Shown: in pieces, positions 19,496 through 28,487 of the stretch
Layout: each line of letters opens with the position of its first letter
Position numbering within the stretch: position 1 is the first letter of the stretch
NCBI RefSeq assembly: GCF_025751435.1
Contig: NZ_JAOWKY010000003.1
Location: forward strand, 124,001 to 188,000
Length of the DNA stretch: 64,000 bases
Direction: 5' to 3'
DNA from: Albidovulum marisflavi
GTDB taxonomy: Bacteria; Pseudomonadota; Alphaproteobacteria; Rhodobacterales; Rhodobacteraceae
Notes under the pieces: generated by a model
Told to the model about the DNA's origin: nothing
Databases searched by the model: none
What the model saw: only the letters and a program-made list of their open reading frames with translations
Position numbers and translations under genes: made by a program

Positions 19496-20572
19496 CTAGC
19501 GCGCCAGTCGCCGCGCGAAGATCCGCACCACACTTACCGCAAGGATGATGCGCAGAAGATGATGCGCGGTCACGTAAAGGATCGACAGCTTCAGGCTGAG
19601 CGCGATCAGGCCCATCTCGACCAGGCCGCCGGGGGCGAAGGCCAGAAACACGGCGGGCACGCTTTCATCCACGACATCGGCAAGCCCCCAGGCGATCAGG
19701 CCCGCGCCGCCCATCATGATCGTCACGCTGATCAGCGACAGCCGCAGCGCCTCGAGGATCCGCCGCTTGGGCATTCCGCCGAAGCGCACGCCAAGCGAAG
19801 TGCCGATCACCACCTGCGTCGCCCAGACCAGTATCTGAGGGGGAACGGCCGAAGTGAGCCCCGCGATGTGGAATGCGCCCGACAGGACGATCGGGCCAAG
19901 GATGTGGCCCGCGGGCAGTCGCAGCTTCAGTCCGATGATCGCGCCCGCGACCCCCGCGAAGATCAGGATCGCCAGGTCGCCGGGGCCCATGTCGGAGCCC
20001 TGGACCGACGCGCCGCCGGCCGAACCCACGGCATGGCCGACCATCCAGGTAAAGAATAGCGGAATGAAGACGATCGTCAGGATCAGGCGCAGGAACTGCA
20101 GCATGATCAGCATCTGCATGTCCGCCCCCGCCTCTTCGCCCATCTGGACGGTTTCGACCAATCCGCCGGGCGCCGTCGCGAAAAGCGCCGTCACACGGTC
20201 AACCCTCCCTGTCGCGACCAGGACCCGGAAACCCGCGTAGTGGACCGCCGGGATGAACAGCGCGAGGATGGCGAGAGAGGGCAACCAGGCCGCGGCTTCC
20301 TGCATAAGCTCGGGACGTGCGGCCCCGCCGATCGCCACGCCGATGACGGGGATGAACAGCATGCGAAGTTGCTGGGGCGACTGCGGAAGCCGACCGAGGG
20401 GACGAAAACCGATGATCGACGCCGCGCCCACACCAAGCAGCGAGCCCAGAAGCATCGGAAGCGGCAGATGCGCGACCATCGCCAATATCCCGCCAGCCGC
20501 GCCGATGGCATAGGTCACAAGAACGGTCGGCCAGTGCGGCGCACCAAAGTAGGCGGAAAGGCGGGGCGTCAT
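19496..20572 (-). CDS. AbrB family membrane protein (putative transporter)
   Basis: A polytopic inner-membrane protein of 358 residues made of two repeated halves, each with a GGLVE motif (APGGLVETVQMGEE in the first, APGGLVEMGLIALSL in the second). This is the AbrB/AitA family, often mislabelled as a transcriptional regulator or ammonia monooxygenase; a member has been linked to transport but the substrate is not known. The ATG at 20572 is preferred over an in-frame TTG at 20656, since family members start near this point. It is the last gene of the nrdJ-slyX-abrB leftward set, separated from slyX by 88 bases that hold two short hairpins (about 20599-20617 and 20619-20636). Confidence 0.8.
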   Translation of the reverse strand: MTPRLSAYFGAPHWPTVLVTYAIGAAGGILAMVAHLPLPMLLGSLLGVGAASIIGFRPLGRLPQSPQQLRMLFIPVIGVAIGGAARPELMQEAAAWLPSLAILALFIPAVHYAGFRVLVATGRVDRVTALFATAPGGLVETVQMGEEAGADMQMLIMLQFLRLILTIVFIPLFFTWMVGHAVGSAGGASVQGSDMGPGDLAILIFAGVAGAIIGLKLRLPAGHILGPIVLSGAFHIAGLTSAVPPQILVWATQVVIGTSLGVRFGGMPKRRILEALRLSLISVTIMMGGAGLIAWGLADVVDESVPAVFLAFAPGGLVEMGLIALSLKLSILYVTAHHLLRIILAVSVVRIFARRLAR

Positions 20573-20660
20573 GCGGGGATCGGTCTGAGGCGGTTCTGAC
20601 GCAGGTCTTGCCTGCGTTTCTGACACCAACCTGTCAGCCCCCGACCTGGGGCGCAAGCAT

Positions 20661-20867
20661 CTACCAGTGGGGCGGCTTCTGATCGGGCAGGGGAATGGTG
20701 CCCGTCCGCTCGGCCTCCGCCTCGGCCGCGCGCTCCATCAGCATGAGCACGCGCCGATTCAACACGTCGAGCTCGCGCGACTGCCGCGCAACCACCTCGG
20801 ACAGGTCATCGACCGTGCGCCGAAGATGCGCCAGCTCTTCCTCTGCCCTGTCCAGCCTGTCTGTCAT
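20661..20867 (-). CDS. slyX: SlyX family protein
   Basis: A 68-residue cytoplasmic protein, almost entirely predicted coiled coil (residues 1-50, heptads with LDRAEEELAHLRRTVDDL), ending in the typical proline-rich PPHW tail of SlyX. The molecular function of SlyX is not established. It starts 28 bases after the ribonucleotide reductase gene with AGGAG upstream of the ATG at 20867, so the two are probably co-transcribed. Confidence 0.85.
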   Translation of the reverse strand: MTDRLDRAEEELAHLRRTVDDLSEVVARQSRELDVLNRRVLMLMERAAEAEAERTGTIPLPDQKPPHW

Positions 20868-20895
20868 ATGGGTGTGCTCCTGGCTCCTCGGCCGC

Positions 20896-23160
20896 CTAGC
20901 CGCACTTGGAATGGCCGCAGCTCGGGCAGGTCAGGCAGCCCTCGCGTTTTTGCATGCCGAACTGGCCGCAGGCGGGGCAGGCGGGGCCACGCGGGGTCTC
21001 GCCCACTGCCATGACCTGCGCCGTGGGGTCCGACTTCAGCCCCAGCCCCTCGCCCTGCAGGAAGCCGATGGCCACCATGTGCCGCTCGATGACCCCACCG
21101 ATCGCCGCAAGGATCGAGGGGATGTAACGCCCCTGCATCCAGGCCCCGCCGCGCGGGTCGAACACGGCCTTCAGCTCTTCGACCACGAAGGACACGTCGC
21201 CTCCGCGCCGGAACACGGCAGAGATCATCCGCGTCAGCGCCACGGTCCAGGCGTAGTGCTCCATGTTCTTCGAATTGATGAAGACCTCGAAAGGACGGCG
21301 ATGGCCACCATGCACGATGTCGTTGATGGTGATGTAGATCGCATGTTCGCTGTCGGGCCACTTGAGCTTGTAGGTCGCGCCCTCCAGCGCCTGCGGACGG
21401 TCCAGCGGCTCGGACAGATAGACGACCTCGGCCCCGCTATCCGCTTCCGGCGCCTTTTCGGATGCTTCGGAAACCGACAACACGCTGCCCGTCACCGCAT
21501 TCGGGCGGTAGGTGGTGCAGCCCTTGCAGCCCTGGTCCCAGGCGGCCATGTAGACGTCCTTGAAGGCGTCAAAGCTGATTTCCTCGGGGCAGTTGATCGT
21601 CTTGGAGATCGAGGAATCGATCCACTTCTGCGCTGCCGCCTGCATGCGGACATGGTCAAGCGGCGGCAGCGTCTGTGCGTTGACGAAGTGATCCGGCAGC
21701 GGCTTGTCGCCAAACCGTTCGCGCCAGAGCTGGACGGCGTAGTCCACGACCTCTTCCTCGGTGCGGCTGCCGTCCTTCTGCAGGACCTTGCGCTTGTAGG
21801 CATAGGCGAACACCGGCTCGATCCCCGACGACACGTTGCCCGCATAAAGGCTGATCGTGCCGGTCGGCGCGATCGAGGTCAGAAGAGCGTTGCGGATGCC
21901 GTGTCTGGCGATCGCGGCGCGCACGTCGGCGTCCATCTGCGTCATGTTGCCCGTGGCCAGGTACTTGTCCGCGTCGAAAAGCGGGAAGGCGCCCTTTTCC
22001 TTCGCCAGTTCGACCGAGGCCAGATAGGCCGCCCGCGCGATGCGGTGCATCCAGGCCTCGGTCTGCTGCGCGGCCTTTTCCGACCCGTAGCGCAGACCGA
22101 CCATCAGAAGCGCGTCGGCCAGGCCCGTGACGCCCAGGCCGATGCGGCGCTTGGCCTCGGCCTCGGCCTTCTGCTGGGGCAGCGGGAAACGGGAGGCATC
22201 GACGGTGTTGTCCATCATCCGGACCGCCATGCGCACCAGGTCGTCAAGCGCCTCTTCCTCTATCCGCGCGCCGGCGCCGAACGGGTCCGTCACGAGCCTG
22301 GCCATGTTGATCGAGCCCAGAAGGCAGGCGCCATAGGGCGGCAGGGGCTGTTCGCCGCAGGGGTTTGTCGCCGCGATCGTCTCGACATAGGACAGGTTGT
22401 TCATCTGGTTGATGCGGTCGATGAAGATCACGCCCGGTTCGGCGTAGTCATAGGTCGCGCGCATGATCTTGTTCCACAGATCGCGCGCCCTGAGCGTGTG
22501 ATAGACCTTGCCCTCGAAGCTCAGGTCCCAGGGGCCGTCGGCCTTGACCGCCTCCATGAAGGGGTCTGTCACCAGGACGGACAGGTTGAACATCCTCAGC
22601 CGCGCCGAATCCTGCTTGGCGTCGATGAAGGCCTCGATGTCGGGGTGATCGCAGCGCATCGTCGCCATCATCGCGCCGCGGCGCGAACCCGCCGACATGA
22701 TCGTGCGGCACATCGCATCCCAGACGTCCATGAAGCTGAGCGGGCCGGAAGCGTCCGCCGCGACCCCGTGCACGGCCGCGCCGCGCGGCCGGATGGTGGA
22801 AAAGTCATAGCCGATGCCGCCGCCCTGCTGCATCGTCAGCGCCGCTTCCTTCAGCGCGTCGAAGATGCCCGCCATGCTGTCGGGGATCGTGCCCATGACG
22901 AAGCAGTTGAACAGCGTCACCGCGCGGCCGGTGCCCGCGCCCGCGGTGATGCGGCCCGCCGGAAGGTACTTGAAATCGGCCAGGGCGGCATAGAACTTGT
23001 CTTCCCACTTCGCGGGATCCTTTTCCACCGCCGCAAGCGCACGCGCGATCCGGCGCCAGGTGTCTTCGACCGTGGCGTCGACAGGGGTGCCGTCCGCCTG
23101 TTTCAGCCGGTATTTCATGTCCCAGATCTGCTCGGCGATAGGGGCGGCGAAAGCGGTCAT
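20896..23160 (-). CDS. nrdJ: Adenosylcobalamin-dependent (class II) ribonucleotide reductase
   Basis: Reduces ribonucleotides to deoxyribonucleotides with a radical generated from coenzyme B12, so it needs no oxygen or second subunit. The 754-residue protein begins directly with a short N-terminal region and shows the class II landmarks: NPCGEQPLPPYGACLLGSIN (catalytic Cys268 and Glu270), PTGTISLYAGN and SSGIEPVFAYAYKRKV. The C-terminus has a Cys-rich zinc-ribbon-like tail (CPACG...CPSCGHSKCG) that holds the redox cysteines. The ATG at 23160 has GAGG six bases upstream; open sequence further upstream covers the promoter. It is shorter than the roughly 1200-residue NrdJ found in many alphaproteobacteria. 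Confidence 0.92.
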   Translation of the reverse strand: MTAFAAPIAEQIWDMKYRLKQADGTPVDATVEDTWRRIARALAAVEKDPAKWEDKFYAALADFKYLPAGRITAGAGTGRAVTLFNCFVMGTIPDSMAGIFDALKEAALTMQQGGGIGYDFSTIRPRGAAVHGVAADASGPLSFMDVWDAMCRTIMSAGSRRGAMMATMRCDHPDIEAFIDAKQDSARLRMFNLSVLVTDPFMEAVKADGPWDLSFEGKVYHTLRARDLWNKIMRATYDYAEPGVIFIDRINQMNNLSYVETIAATNPCGEQPLPPYGACLLGSINMARLVTDPFGAGARIEEEALDDLVRMAVRMMDNTVDASRFPLPQQKAEAEAKRRIGLGVTGLADALLMVGLRYGSEKAAQQTEAWMHRIARAAYLASVELAKEKGAFPLFDADKYLATGNMTQMDADVRAAIARHGIRNALLTSIAPTGTISLYAGNVSSGIEPVFAYAYKRKVLQKDGSRTEEEVVDYAVQLWRERFGDKPLPDHFVNAQTLPPLDHVRMQAAAQKWIDSSISKTINCPEEISFDAFKDVYMAAWDQGCKGCTTYRPNAVTGSVLSVSEASEKAPEADSGAEVVYLSEPLDRPQALEGATYKLKWPDSEHAIYITINDIVHGGHRRPFEVFINSKNMEHYAWTVALTRMISAVFRRGGDVSFVVEELKAVFDPRGGAWMQGRYIPSILAAIGGVIERHMVAIGFLQGEGLGLKSDPTAQVMAVGETPRGPACPACGQFGMQKREGCLTCPSCGHSKCG

Positions 23161-23190
23161 CGGCATCCTCGGGGATCGTGGGGAAAGGGC

Positions 23191-23252
23191 GATCAAGTTA
23201 CGCCCGCAGCGTCGCGCGGTCAACTTGATCTCGGGGTCGGGTGGAATAAAAT
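23191..23252. promoter_or_regulatory. Divergent promoters with a 9-bp inverted repeat (nrdJ / DUF1489 gene)
   Basis: GATCAAGTT (23191-23199) and its exact complement AACTTGATC (23222-23230) flank a 22-base spacer. On the minus strand TTGACC (23223-23218) and TAACTT (23200-23195) are 17 bases apart, a good sigma-70-like promoter for nrdJ lying within the repeat. On the plus strand TTGATC (23225-23230) and TAAAAT (23247-23252) are 16 bases apart and would serve the DUF1489 gene. A protein bound to the repeat would cover parts of both promoters. The match to a known operator was not established; it does not resemble the usual NrdR box. Confidence 0.55.
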
Positions 23253-23272
23253 AGCAATCTGTTGGGGGTGAG

Positions 23273-23704
23273 ATGACCGGATTCGTCCACATTCTGAAAT
23301 TGTGCGTCGGCGCGGAAAGCGTCGAGGATCTGGTGGATTGGTATCGGGTCAATCCCGCGCCCTATCCCGGCGGCGAACGCCGCCATGTCACCCGCATGTG
23401 GCCCAAGCGCGAGGCCGAGATCCTTGCCGGCGGGTCGCTCTATTGGGTCATCAAGGGGGTGATCCTTGCCCGCCAGCGCATTGTCCGGCTTGAGGAGATC
23501 GACCGAGGCGACGGGATTGCCCGCTGCGGCATCGTCCTTGATCCCGAGGTGGTGCGGACCGAGGCCGCGCCCCGCCGGCCATTTCAGGGCTGGCGCTACC
23601 TGGACGCCAAGGACGCGCCGCGCGATCTGCCCAAGGGCCGGGAAGGCGATAGCGCCCTGCCAGAGGAACTGGCGCTGGCGCTTTCCGAAATCGGCCTCAG
23701 GTAG
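23273..23704 (+). CDS. DUF1489 family protein
   Basis: A 143-residue cytoplasmic protein of unknown function. It fits DUF1489, an alphaproteobacterial family, with the N-terminal [15 protein letters not shown], the HVTRMWPKR segment, [13 protein letters not shown] and [16 protein letters not shown]. It starts at ATG 23273 with GGGGTGAG just upstream, is divergent from nrdJ, and ends about 100 bases before hisS. Confidence 0.82.
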   Translation: MTGFVHILKLCVGAESVEDLVDWYRVNPAPYPGGERRHVTRMWPKREAEILAGGSLYWVIKGVILARQRIVRLEEIDRGDGIARCGIVLDPEVVRTEAAPRRPFQGWRYLDAKDAPRDLPKGREGDSALPEELALALSEIGLR

Positions 23705-23811
23705 GACCGGTCTGTTCCGGGCCGCTTGTCCCGACCCGCCCCATCCGCTACACCCGCGCGCGAATGCAGGCGAAGGCCGCCTTCGGGCGGGTGCAAGCGA
23801 AAGACCGGATG

Positions 23812-25323
23812 ATGGCCAAGGACAAGGGACCGAGACGACCGCGCGCCGAGACCCCCAAGGGGTTCCGCGACTATTTCGGCGCCGAGGTGAGCGAGCGAAA
23901 GGCGATGCTCGACACGATCGCCGAGGTCTATCACCGCTACGGTTTCGACCCGCTCGAAACCTCGGCCGTAGAGACGGTCGAGGCCCTGGGCAAGTTCCTG
24001 CCCGACGTCGACCGCCCGAACGAGGGCGTATTCGCCTGGCAGGACGAGGACCAGGACTGGCTGGCGCTGCGCTACGACCTGACCGCGCCGCTGGCCCGCG
24101 TCGCCGCGCAGTACCGCAATGACCTGCCCACACCCTATCGCCGCTACGCGATGGGCCCGGTCTGGCGCAACGAAAAGCCGGGGCCGGGCCGGTTCCGGCA
24201 GTTCTACCAGTGCGATGCGGACACCGTGGGCTCGGGTTCGGTCGCGGCGGATGCCGAGATCTGCGCGATGCTTGCCGATGCGCTGGAAGAAGTCGGCATC
24301 CCTCGCGGCGACTACGTGGTGCGGGTGAACAACAGGAAAGTGCTGAACGGGGTTCTTCAAGCCATCTTCGGATATCTTGAGGGCAACGAGGATGCGCAAC
24401 TCGGCGCGGCACATGACACTGCGACAAAACGTGATGCAGTCCTGAGAACGATAGACAAGTTTGACAAGGTGGGTGAAAGCGGCGTCCGCGAGCTTCTTGG
24501 CAAAGGACGCCTCGATGCCTCTGGCGCCTATATCGACGGAGTTGGCCTGGACGAGGGTCAGACGGATCGCGTCATCGCATTCCTGACGTCGAGAGGAGCT
24601 ACGACTTTTGACACCTTGGCAAACCTTCGAGGTGCCGTAGGCGACAGCCACATCGGTGCCGAAGGCGTATCCGAACTCGAACAAATCGCAGCTCTCCTCG
24701 ACGCCCAGGGCTACGGACCCGACCGTATCGTCATCGACCCTTCGGTCGTTCGCGGGCTCGGCTACTACACCGGCCCCGTTTACGAGGCCGAGCTGACCTT
24801 CGAGATCCTGGACGAAAAGGGCCGCAAGCGGCAGTTCGGATCCGTCGCGGGTGGCGGGCGTTACGATGACCTCGTGAAGCGATTCACCGGGCAGTCGGTG
24901 CCGGCGACGGGCGTGTCGATCGGGGTGGACCGGCTTCTGGCCGCCCTTCGCGCCAAGGGCCGGGTGCAGGGCGACGGGCGCGGGCCGGTCGTGGTGACCG
25001 TGATGGACCGCGACCGCATGGCCGACTACCAGGCGATGGCGACCGATCTGCGCCGCGCGGGCATCCGCGCCGAGGTCTACCTGGGCAATCCCAAGAACTT
25101 CGGCAACCAGCTGAAATACGCCGACAAGCGCAACTCTCCGGTCGCCATCATTCAAGGCGGGGACGAGGCGGCGCGCGGCGTCGTGCAGGTCAAGGACCTG
25201 TACCTGGGCGCGAAGATCGCGGCGGAAGCCAGCCACGAAGAGTGGAGGGCCCAGCCCGCCCAGACCGAGGTCGCGCGCGCGGACCTGGTGGCCGAGGTGC
25301 GCCGCATCCTGGGGCAGGGCTGA
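23812..25323 (+). CDS. hisS: Histidyl-tRNA synthetase
   Basis: Class II synthetase that charges tRNA-His, 503 residues. Visible are motif 2 ([21 protein letters not shown]), the histidine-specific [14 protein letters not shown] segment and motif 3 ([13 protein letters not shown]), then an anticodon-binding C-terminal domain. The start is [23 protein letters not shown] at 23812 (23809 also possible). Roughly 24330-24745 differs in base and codon use from the rest: 24421-24480 is 29/60 GC, with AGA, ATA, GGA, AAA and GTA codons that are rare in the neighbouring genes. The frame is kept, so this looks like a recombined internal block rather than damage. The stop overlaps hisZ (TGATG). Confidence 0.95.
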   Translation: MAKDKGPRRPRAETPKGFRDYFGAEVSERKAMLDTIAEVYHRYGFDPLETSAVETVEALGKFLPDVDRPNEGVFAWQDEDQDWLALRYDLTAPLARVAAQYRNDLPTPYRRYAMGPVWRNEKPGPGRFRQFYQCDADTVGSGSVAADAEICAMLADALEEVGIPRGDYVVRVNNRKVLNGVLQAIFGYLEGNEDAQLGAAHDTATKRDAVLRTIDKFDKVGESGVRELLGKGRLDASGAYIDGVGLDEGQTDRVIAFLTSRGATTFDTLANLRGAVGDSHIGAEGVSELEQIAALLDAQGYGPDRIVIDPSVVRGLGYYTGPVYEAELTFEILDEKGRKRQFGSVAGGGRYDDLVKRFTGQSVPATGVSIGVDRLLAALRAKGRVQGDGRGPVVVTVMDRDRMADYQAMATDLRRAGIRAEVYLGNPKNFGNQLKYADKRNSPVAIIQGGDEAARGVVQVKDLYLGAKIAAEASHEEWRAQPAQTEVARADLVAEVRRILGQG

Positions 25324-26411
25324 TGGCGGAAAAGGCAGCGGCACGGGCCGAGGCGGCACGCCTTGTGGCCGCCTTCCGCGCAGCGGGCGCGGTCGAGGTC
25401 GAGGCCGACATCCTGCAGCCGGCGGAAGTTCTGCTGGACCTGTACGGAGAGGACATCCGCGCGCGCGCCTACGTGACCGCCGACCCCGTGCGGGGCGAGA
25501 TGATGCTGCGCCCCGACTTCACCGTCCCCGTGGTGCAAATGCACATGGCCGAGGGCGCCGAGCCCGCGCGCTACTGCTACGCGGGTGAGGTGTTCCGCAA
25601 GCAGGAGCGCCCAAGCGCGCGGCGCACGGAATACATGCAGGTGGGCTTCGAGGTCTTCGACCGCGAAAATCCCGTGGCCGCCGATGCCGAGGTCTTTGCC
25701 CTTTTTGCCCGGCTCCTGGCGCCGCTGGGGCTGCGCGCGGCGACCGGTGACATCGCGATCCTGACGGCCGCGGTGCGCGGCCTGAAGACGCTGGAAAGCC
25801 GCAAGGCGGCCCTGTTGCGCCACATCTGGAGGCCGCGCCGGTTCACCGAACTTCTGGATCGGTTCGGAGGCCGTGCCCCGGTCTCGCCCAGCCGCGCGGC
25901 GTTGCTCAGGGTGCTTGCCACCGGCGAACGTCCTGCCGCGGCTCCACATCTCGGGCTGCGCTCGGAGGCCGAGATTGCCACGCGTCTGGCGGCGCTGGTC
26001 GATGACGCCGAGGCCCCACCGATTTCGACCGAGGAGGTCGCCCGCCTCGAAGACCTCTTGAACCTCGAGGCGCCAAGCCCGGACGCGCTGTCGCACTTGC
26101 GGGACCTGGCCGATGACATGCCCGCCATCGTGCCTGCCGTCGACCGGATGGAGGCGCGGCTTGACGCGCTTTCCCGCGCCGGGATCGACGTCGGCGCGCT
26201 TGCGTTTGAAGCCAGCCATGGGCGCACCACGCTGGAATATTACGACGGGTTCGTGTTTTCCTTTCACGCCGCCGACCTGGAGCTGCCGCCAGTGGCATCT
26301 GGCGGTCGCTACGACGCGCTGACCGAGGTGCTGGGCCAGGGCCGGTCGATCCCCGCCGTGGGCGGCATCGTCCGGCCAGGCCTTGTCGCCGACCTGGGAG
26401 GACTGGGCTGA
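25323..26411 (+). CDS. hisZ: ATP phosphoribosyltransferase regulatory subunit
   Basis: HisZ is a catalytically inactive histidyl-tRNA-synthetase-like protein that combines with short-form HisG to give active, histidine-regulated ATP phosphoribosyltransferase. The 362-residue product keeps the class II core (MLRPDFTVPVVQMHM; YAGEVFRKQERPSARRTEYMQVGFE) and a C-terminal ASGGRYDALTEVLG segment but lacks an anticodon domain. The ATG at 25323 shares a base with the hisS stop, and the gene's stop shares a base with the hisG start, so the three genes are translated together. Confidence 0.93.
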   Translation: MAEKAAARAEAARLVAAFRAAGAVEVEADILQPAEVLLDLYGEDIRARAYVTADPVRGEMMLRPDFTVPVVQMHMAEGAEPARYCYAGEVFRKQERPSARRTEYMQVGFEVFDRENPVAADAEVFALFARLLAPLGLRAATGDIAILTAAVRGLKTLESRKAALLRHIWRPRRFTELLDRFGGRAPVSPSRAALLRVLATGERPAAAPHLGLRSEAEIATRLAALVDDAEAPPISTEEVARLEDLLNLEAPSPDALSHLRDLADDMPAIVPAVDRMEARLDALSRAGIDVGALAFEASHGRTTLEYYDGFVFSFHAADLELPPVASGGRYDALTEVLGQGRSIPAVGGIVRPGLVADLGGLG

Positions 26412-27118
26412 TGCTGAAGCTTGGTGTGCCCTCGAAGGGCCGGCTGATGGAGCAGACCTTCGACTGGTTCGGCGACCGGGGCGTGAAGCTTAGCCGGACC
26501 GGCTCGGACCGCGAATATTCAGGCGCGGTCGAGGGCGTCGAGGGGCTGGAGCTTGTTCTTCTGTCTGCCGGTGAAATCCCGCGCGAACTGGCTGCGGGGC
26601 GCATTCATCTGGGTGTGACGGGATCTGATCTTGTTCGTGAAAAACTGGCCGACTGGCCCTCACAGGTGGCCGAACTTGCTCCGATGGGTTTCGGGCATGC
26701 GGACCTGATCATCGCCGTGCCCGCCTGCTGGCCCGACGTAGATACGCTTGACGACCTGGATGCGGCGGCGGCGGCGTTTCGCCGCGTCCACGGGTTCCGT
26801 CTGCGCATCGCGACGAAGTACCACCGGCTTGTCCGCGATTTCCTGACACAGCATGGTGTGGCCGACTACCAGCTTGTGGACAGTCAGGGCGCCACCGAAG
26901 GCACCGTCAAGAACCTGACCGCCGAGGCCGTTGCCGACATCACCTCGACAGGCGAGACGCTGCGCGCCAATCACCTCAAGATCCTTTGCGACGGGTTGGT
27001 GCATCAAAGCCAGGCGACGCTTTACGCGGCGCGGGGCGCGGATTGGCGGGGCGCCGCGCGCGACACCCTGTCCCGGCTCGTTTCGCGGCTGGGGCTGCCG
27101 GCTGTCGACATGGCCTGA
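26411..27118 (+). CDS. hisG: ATP phosphoribosyltransferase, short form
   Basis: First enzyme of histidine biosynthesis: joins ATP and PRPP to N1-(5-phosphoribosyl)-ATP. At 235 residues it is the short form that lacks the C-terminal regulatory domain and depends on HisZ, encoded immediately upstream. The PRPP-binding loop is visible as DSQGATEGTVKNLTAEAVAD, together with LGVPSKGRL at the N-terminus and the LGVTGSDLV strand. The start shares a base with the hisZ stop. About 130 bases without a recognisable feature separate it from the convergent regulator gene. Confidence 0.95.
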   Translation: MLKLGVPSKGRLMEQTFDWFGDRGVKLSRTGSDREYSGAVEGVEGLELVLLSAGEIPRELAAGRIHLGVTGSDLVREKLADWPSQVAELAPMGFGHADLIIAVPACWPDVDTLDDLDAAAAAFRRVHGFRLRIATKYHRLVRDFLTQHGVADYQLVDSQGATEGTVKNLTAEAVADITSTGETLRANHLKILCDGLVHQSQATLYAARGADWRGAARDTLSRLVSRLGLPAVDMA

Positions 27119-27250
27119 GCGGAGGCGCAAACACCCGCGTCGCGCCGAAGCCTGATGTGGCCAAGCTTGCGGGCCAGGGGCCGAACGTGGGCGATTGCCG
27201 GTGGCGATCGGAACCGGTCGACGCAAGCGGGCTCCGCGGCGCGGCCTTGC

Positions 27251-28339
27251 CTAGGTAGAGGCCGAGCCCGCTCTTGGCGCATCCGCGATCGCGGGCCGTG
27301 AGCCCCCCGTGGGCCCGGCGATCTGGGACAGCCGCTGGAACTTGCGGCGATAGGCCGCCGGGGTCAGCCCAACCCGTCTCTTGAAGATACGCCGGAACGA
27401 CGCGGCATCCTCGTAGCCCACGGCTACCGACACTTCCTCGATCGGAAGGCTGTCGGTTTCCAGCGCCTGCTTCGCTTCCTCGATGCGGAGCGCCTGAACA
27501 TAGTCGATCGGCGCGTAGCCGGTTGCGGCCCGGAACCTCCGGGAAAAGGTACGGGCATTGAGGCCAGATCGCGACACCATGGCTTCGACCGGGTTCGGCT
27601 GGTCATAACTGTTGGCGATCCATGCCTGGCAGTCGCTGATGGCGGCGTCCGTGGTGTCCATCGGCCTGGTCATGACCGCGTAGGGCGACTGCCCGTCGGA
27701 ATGGCCCGAGATCAGAAAGACCTTGGCCGTCTCGATCGCGTGGCGGTATCCGCAGAACCGCGCGATCAGATAGACCGCGAGATCGTGCCATGCGCTGACC
27801 CCGCCGGCAGTGACAAGCCTGTCGGCCTCTGTCGTCAGGCAAAGAACGGAGTCGCTTCGGAAGCGCACCTTTGGGTAATGCCGGCCGAACATGTCGCGAT
27901 AGGCCCAGTGCGCCGTCGCCTCGCGCCCGTCAAGCAGGCCCGCGTCGGCCAACAGAAGCGCGCCCGAACAGACCGAACAGACCAGCGCCCCGTTCGCGTG
28001 CGCCTGGCGCAGCCACGCTGTCGCGTGCGGGTAGCGGCCCGATGGAGTCGCGTGGATCGAGGTATACAGGTCGCAGACGATCACGGCGTCGGGCATCGCA
28101 TCGGGGCCTGACATCTCATCAATGGCTGCATGCGGTTCCACGGGCACATTTCCGAGGCAATGAAACCCATTCCCGTCTTCCGACACGATCCGCACATCCA
28201 GAAGCTCTTCCCCCGGTGTGCCGGCAACCATGTCGGGATAGACAGCTCCGACCGAGAACAGCACATCGTAGAGCCCGTAAAGCACCGAGGCCGAGGTTTC
28301 GGGCGCCGCGAGCAGCGCGATGACGGGGCGTTTCGACAT
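27251..28339 (-). CDS. GlxA family transcriptional regulator (DJ-1/PfpI plus AraC HTH)
   Basis: A 362-residue regulator. The N-terminal two thirds is a DJ-1/PfpI-like sensor domain ([21 protein letters not shown]; nucleophile-elbow-like [19 protein letters not shown]). The C-terminal third is an AraC-type double helix-turn-helix (about residues 255-345: [26 protein letters not shown] and [23 protein letters not shown]). The start at 28339 was chosen because the family begins at this point; an ATG 36 codons upstream adds low-complexity sequence. It is divergent from the flavin oxidoreductase at 28488 and separated by about 150 bases, suggesting that it controls that gene. The signal sensed is unknown. 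Confidence 0.88.
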   Translation of the reverse strand: MSKRPVIALLAAPETSASVLYGLYDVLFSVGAVYPDMVAGTPGEELLDVRIVSEDGNGFHCLGNVPVEPHAAIDEMSGPDAMPDAVIVCDLYTSIHATPSGRYPHATAWLRQAHANGALVCSVCSGALLLADAGLLDGREATAHWAYRDMFGRHYPKVRFRSDSVLCLTTEADRLVTAGGVSAWHDLAVYLIARFCGYRHAIETAKVFLISGHSDGQSPYAVMTRPMDTTDAAISDCQAWIANSYDQPNPVEAMVSRSGLNARTFSRRFRAATGYAPIDYVQALRIEEAKQALETDSLPIEEVSVAVGYEDAASFRRIFKRRVGLTPAAYRRKFQRLSQIAGPTGGSRPAIADAPRAGSAST

Positions 28340-28487
28340 CAGGGTCCCGGCTCCTGTCCGATCGGGCACGGTTCCGATCGGAGTGCCCTGCCCGAGTGAC
28401 CAATATGCCCTTTTTCTGGCGTGTCCGCCACTCTCGGGGCACGGCAAGCCTCTGGTATACTGGCCGGTGAATGGACAGGAGGTGGCG

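Noticed and set aside
19496-20572. Annotation of the AbrB-family gene as a transcriptional regulator
   Set aside because: The protein is polytopic with no helix-turn-helix; the name comes from a historical label.
20695-23271. Long plus-strand open frame opposite slyX and nrdJ
   Set aside because: Same type of antisense shadow; the minus strand encodes an intact class II reductase.
25323-26411. Second histidyl-tRNA synthetase
   Set aside because: No anticodon domain, and position between hisS and short-form hisG; it is HisZ.
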